DNA of 8,868 nt, taken from contig CAYGZM010000155.1 of assembly GCA_964354365.1 (NCBI GenBank), positions 1 to 8,868 on the forward strand. Reading direction: 5' to 3'. Origin of the DNA: CAYGZM01 sp964354365. Its GTDB lineage: Bacteria; Planctomycetota; Phycisphaerae; Sedimentisphaerales; Anaerobacaceae. Made by a program: the position numbers and the translations under genes. The notes below the pieces were generated by a model. The model saw nothing but the letters and a program-made list of their open reading frames with translations, was not told the origin of the DNA and did not search any database. Shown here in pieces: positions 6,065-8,868 of the stretch. Position 1 is the first letter of the stretch, and every line of letters begins with the position of its first letter.

Positions 6065-7966
6065 ATGACACGGACTTGCCGGAACAGGATAGAGTATAGA
6101 AGAGCAATTGTTTTGTTGGCCGGATTATTTTTGTGCTGCCGGTGCCGGGCTGAGTCGCGGGCCGTGGGTCCGCAGGAGTTTACTGTATGCAACGCGACGA
6201 TTGCCGTGACGCTCAATGCCGCCGATGGTGCATTATCCGTAACAGACAAGCGCACGGGACAGACGTGGCGGCAGAAATCGACGGACAATGTCAAGGTCAT
6301 CGAACCGAAGCGCATTGACGGCGGGATAGATCTGACGTGGCGGGCGGACGGACTTGGCGCAGATTTAGAAGCCCAGCTTCGCATAGATGGAGAGAAGCCG
6401 GAATTCACGGTGGCGATTTCAGCTAAAGGCGGCCTCAAGGGAACGCTGGGGTATCCCTATCCTTTCGTCTCGCAGAGCGGCGCGTATCTTGTGGTCCCGA
6501 TGAATGAGGGGATTTCGTATCCGGTGGAGGATGAGTCAATCGAGCCGATGTGGCTTGTCGCTTATGGCGGGCACGGGATATGTATGGCTTTCTGGGGAGT
6601 CACCGACGGCGAGTCCGGACATACGGTCATTATCGAAACGCCCGACGATGCGTTGATTCAAATTAACCGGCTTGAAGGCAGGCTGTGCGTTGCGCCGAGG
6701 TGGGAATCCCAGAAGGGGGACTTCGGCTACACAAGGAAATTGCGGTACGTCTTCTTCGACAAGGGCGGGCACGTTGCGATGTGCAAGCGTTATCGCCAAT
6801 ACGCACAGGAGGTCGGTAAGCTCAAGACGCTGGACCAAAAACGTCAGGAGAATCCGAACGTGGATTTGCTGATTGGGGCGGTGAACGTCTGGTGCTGGGA
6901 GAACGATGCTCTTGCCGTTGTCGGGGAAATGAAGTCCGCCGGGATTGAGCGGATACTCTGGAGCAATCGCGCGTCGCCGGAGGTTATCAAGGCGATGAAC
7001 GAAATAGATGGGGTCCTGACGAGCAGGTACGACATCTACCAGGACCTGATGGATCCAAATATCGTCAGAGAGAAGCTCCGGGGGTCGCATCCCGACTGGA
7101 CGCAGGCGGGCTGGCCGAAGGATATCATGCTCGACGACAAGGGCGACTGGCGCAAGGGCTGGCAGGTCAAAGGCAAGGACGGCCAGATGTATCCGTGCGG
7201 CGTGCTTTGCGATAAGCAGGCGATCAATTTCGCAAAGCAGCGCGTTCCGGAGGAATTGAAGACCCATCCTTATCGCTGTCGCTTCATCGATACGACGACG
7301 GCCTCGCCCTGGCGCGAATGTTATAGTCCGGAGCACCAGATGACGCGGAGTGACAGCCGGCACTGGAAAATGGAGCTGCTGCGCTATATGTCGGAGGATA
7401 TGAAGTTAGTCACCGGCAGCGAGACGGGCCACGACGCCGCAGTGCCCTTCGTTCACTACTTTGAGGGGATGCTGAGCCTCGGCCCGTACCGGGTTCCCAA
7501 CTCCGGGCGGGATATGAGCAGAATCTGGGACGAGGTCCCGCAGCGGGTGGCCAAGTTCCAGGTGGGGCACAAATATCGGCTGCCGCTCTGGGAGCTTGTC
7601 TATCACGACTGCGTCATCGCGCAGTGGTACTGGGGTGACTACAATAATAAGCTGCCTGCGATATGGCCCAAGCGCGACCTGTTCAATATCCTCTACGGCA
7701 CGCCGCCGATGTTTATGTTCAATCGGCAGTATTGGAACCAGAACAAAGACCGCTTCGCCATGAGCTACAAGGATGTATGCACCGTCGCCCGCGCGGTAGG
7801 TTACGCCGAGATGACCGACCATCGCTTCCTCACGCTGGACAGAGACGTCCAGCAGACCAAGTTCGCCAACGGCGTCGTTGTTACCGTCAACTTCGGCGAC
7901 AAGCCTTACCGCCTGCCCGACGGTGAACAGGCCGAGCCGATGAGCTACCGCGTCAGCGGAATGTGA
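6065..7966 (+). CDS. Exported GH129/GH101-like glycoside hydrolase
   Basis: A 633-residue exported protein. The signal peptide is AIVLLAGLFLCC with likely cleavage after CRCRA (residue 29); the cysteines do not form a good lipobox. Residues about 35-245 are a beta-rich N-terminal region, as in the supersandwich domains of GH101/GH129 enzymes. A TIM barrel follows from about 265 (VDLLIGAVNVW) to about 560, then a short beta domain ending the protein. Candidate catalytic residues are Asp409 in FIDTTT and Glu453 in SETGHD, 44 apart; I recall the GH129 alpha-N-acetylgalactosaminidase nucleophile and acid/base as Asp435 and Glu478, 43 apart, in a protein of nearly the same length. Family assignment is by motif and memory only; a related unclassified family is possible. 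It probably acts on the same extracytoplasmic glycan as the preceding operon, although the repeat element may give it separate transcription. Confidence 0.7.
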   Translation: MTRTCRNRIEYRRAIVLLAGLFLCCRCRAESRAVGPQEFTVCNATIAVTLNAADGALSVTDKRTGQTWRQKSTDNVKVIEPKRIDGGIDLTWRADGLGADLEAQLRIDGEKPEFTVAISAKGGLKGTLGYPYPFVSQSGAYLVVPMNEGISYPVEDESIEPMWLVAYGGHGICMAFWGVTDGESGHTVIIETPDDALIQINRLEGRLCVAPRWESQKGDFGYTRKLRYVFFDKGGHVAMCKRYRQYAQEVGKLKTLDQKRQENPNVDLLIGAVNVWCWENDALAVVGEMKSAGIERILWSNRASPEVIKAMNEIDGVLTSRYDIYQDLMDPNIVREKLRGSHPDWTQAGWPKDIMLDDKGDWRKGWQVKGKDGQMYPCGVLCDKQAINFAKQRVPEELKTHPYRCRFIDTTTASPWRECYSPEHQMTRSDSRHWKMELLRYMSEDMKLVTGSETGHDAAVPFVHYFEGMLSLGPYRVPNSGRDMSRIWDEVPQRVAKFQVGHKYRLPLWELVYHDCVIAQWYWGDYNNKLPAIWPKRDLFNILYGTPPMFMFNRQYWNQNKDRFAMSYKDVCTVARAVGYAEMTDHRFLTLDRDVQQTKFANGVVVTVNFGDKPYRLPDGEQAEPMSYRVSGM

Positions 7967-8010
7967 GGGGGCTGTGTCGCGCAATTTCTTGCTCGAATGC
8001 TGGGAGAAAA

Positions 8011-8041
8011 TTGAAGAAAATCGCCGGTTCGGGCGTATATT
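8011..8041 (+). promoter_or_regulatory. Weak candidate promoter before the DUF6141 gene
   Basis: TTGAAG (8011-8016) and TATATT (8036-8041) are separated by 19 bases, slightly longer than ideal. They lie in the 135-base gap after the glycosidase, about 60 bases before the membrane-protein start. No clear terminator hairpin precedes them. Confidence 0.25.
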
Positions 8042-8101
8042 GGATTAGAGTGGTATGCCAGCGGACTCTCTGTGCGACAGAAAGGGCTGGGCGGTTTGAG
8101 T

Positions 8102-8626
8102 ATGTCTGAGCAAGATACAAACCTGGTTTTTCGTGAGGTTCAGAGGTGGGGGCTGGGATTTCGGTGTCTGCTGGTAGTTTTTCTTCTATTGGCCGCGGCG
8201 GTCGGGGTATTCGCGGGGGTGACGAGCATGAGGCAAGAGCCGATGGAAGTGCCTGACGTTGTGATTGCCGTATCGTGCGGAGTGCTCATACCTTTGGGGA
8301 TTGCGGCTCTGATTTGGGTGATCAGGCTCGAAACGGAGGTGCGCACCGACGGTTTGTACGTTCGCTACTTCCCATTCCACAGGCGGTTCAGGAGGTTTGG
8401 GGCGGAGGAATTGAACGAGTGCTTCGCCCGCAAGTACCGGCCGATACTGGAATACGGCGGATGGGGGATCAGGTGCGTCTGGAAAGGGGGACGCGCTTAT
8501 AACGTCAGCGGCAATGAAGGCGTGCAACTCGTGTTCAAGAACGGTAAGCGGCTGTTGATCGGTTCCAAGGAAGCTAACGAGCTTGAGGCGGCAATCCGCT
8601 CAGTTATGCAACACCATCGGAACTGA
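8102..8626 (+). CDS. DUF6141-like two-helix membrane protein
   Basis: A 174-residue inner-membrane protein. It begins with a short amphipathic segment (FREVQRWG, 10-17) and two transmembrane helices at about 20-40 and 53-74, joined by a short loop. A C-terminal beta-rich domain (about 77-174) follows with TEVRTDGLYVRYFPFH, YGGWGIR, AYNVSGNEGVQL and LLIGS motifs. This order matches DUF6141, a family of unknown function whose soluble part resembles the PH-like domains of small bacterial membrane proteins. The start is uncertain: an in-frame GTG at 8072 gives 10 more residues (184), but neither codon has a strong ribosome binding site; the ATG has GGGCGG about seven bases upstream and gives the usual family N-terminus. 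No link to glycan degradation is visible in the sequence. Confidence 0.75.
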   Translation: MSEQDTNLVFREVQRWGLGFRCLLVVFLLLAAAVGVFAGVTSMRQEPMEVPDVVIAVSCGVLIPLGIAALIWVIRLETEVRTDGLYVRYFPFHRRFRRFGAEELNECFARKYRPILEYGGWGIRCVWKGGRAYNVSGNEGVQLVFKNGKRLLIGSKEANELEAAIRSVMQHHRN

Positions 8627-8672
8627 GAAACCGCCGTGGGGCTCTCAAGAATATATCCTGTTCAGTTATTTT

Positions 8673-8689
8673 GGTGTGCGCAGCACACC
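8673..8689. other. Seven-base-pair hairpin downstream of the DUF6141 gene
   Basis: GGTGTGC and GCACACC form a perfect stem around a three-base GCA loop, 46 bases after the stop codon. No T-run follows it on either strand, so it is not a standard Rho-independent terminator. It abuts the left end of the next element and may be a boundary structure or weak terminator. Confidence 0.5.
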
Positions 8690-8690
8690 C

Positions 8691-8867
8691 AGCCCAAGTT
8701 ACGCTGTTGGAAGATAATTTCAAGAATTTTCGGGCTAAAATCATCGATGTTGGGCTTCGAATCAGGTTTGATGTGTCCAAACCGGATGTAGTGAAGACTT
8801 TTACCAAAAATCTGCGTTATCGCTACTCAAAACCCCGATCCTGCCCGCTAACTGCGTAACTTGGGCT
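8691..8867. mobile_element. 177-bp MITE-like element with inverted ends, or insertion-sequence remnant
   Basis: AGCCCAAGTTACGC (8691-8704) and GCGTAACTTGGGCT (8854-8867) are perfect 14-base inverted complements. Pairing extends inward to 20 bases with two mismatches (8691-8710 against 8848-8867). The interior is visibly richer in A and T than the genes nearby and contains a small GGTTTG/CAAACC hairpin (8765-8783). Its only short reading frames have no recognisable product. This is consistent with a non-autonomous mobile element. A target-site duplication cannot be judged because the window ends one base after the right end. Confidence 0.6.
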
Positions 8868-8868
8868 A

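Noticed and set aside
6110..6140. Lipoprotein signal in the GH129-like protein
   Set aside because: The cysteines follow LFL and FLC rather than a small-residue lipobox, so a normal cleaved signal peptide is more likely.
5968..6438. A 156-codon minus-strand frame starting in the GH129-like gene and ending in the repeat element
   Set aside because: It is mostly antisense to the signal peptide and N-terminal region of the real gene, and its tail is repeat sequence.
6536..7984. Long minus-strand frames opposite the GH129-like gene
   Set aside because: They are antisense shadows without motifs; the + strand reading has a signal peptide and catalytic-type motifs.
8673..8689. Rho-independent terminator for the DUF6141 gene
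   Set aside because: The stem is sound, but neither strand has a T-run after it, so only a hairpin is claimed.
8671..8859. A 62-codon + strand frame near the right edge
   Set aside because: It starts inside a hairpin, lies almost entirely within the inverted-repeat element, has no ribosome binding site and resembles no known protein.

Overview
The window looks like part of a carbohydrate-degradation locus from a GC-rich Gram-negative bacterium, most likely a planctomycete of the Phycisphaerae/Sedimentisphaerales type. This is inferred from protein style: exported Gfo/Idh/MocA oxidoreductases, DUF1080 proteins, GH20-like and GH101/GH129-like exported enzymes, DUF3795 and DUF6141. No rRNA or other phylogenetic marker is present, so the assignment is tentative. 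All seven confident genes lie on the + strand.

Layout. Positions 1-67 hold a possible last few codons of an upstream gene and a good ribosome binding site. Then come an exported GH20-like TIM-barrel protein with an embedded carbohydrate-binding-like domain (68-1738), a small cysteine-rich DUF3795 protein (1788-2171), an exported protein with two tandem DUF1080 domains (2240-3568), a Tat-exported Gfo/Idh/MocA protein carrying what look like the GH109 catalytic residues (3596-4855), and a Sec-exported Gfo/Idh/MocA protein (4882-5898). Gaps within 2240-5898 are only 26-27 bases, so those three genes almost certainly form one operon, which may start before position 1. A 121-bp interspersed-repeat element with perfect 13-bp terminal inverted repeats (5903-6023) separates this operon from an exported GH129/GH101-like glycoside hydrolase (6065-7966). 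A DUF6141 membrane protein (8102-8626) follows, then a 177-bp element with about 20-bp imperfect inverted ends (8691-8867) that reaches the window edge. No gene-free stretch exceeds 300 bases.

How the genes may work together. DUF1080 proteins are now linked to cleavage of 3-keto-glycosides, and Gfo/Idh/MocA enzymes can oxidise sugar C3-hydroxyls using NAD. A DUF1080 pair next to two exported Gfo/Idh/MocA enzymes therefore looks like an extracytoplasmic oxidise-then-cleave pathway for breaking glycosidic bonds, as an alternative to ordinary hydrolases. Three proteins (GH20-like, GH109-like, GH129-like) each resemble families that act on N-acetylhexosamine glycosides. This suggests, but does not prove, that the target glycan contains GalNAc or GlcNAc. 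No transporter, sensor or regulator is visible in the window.
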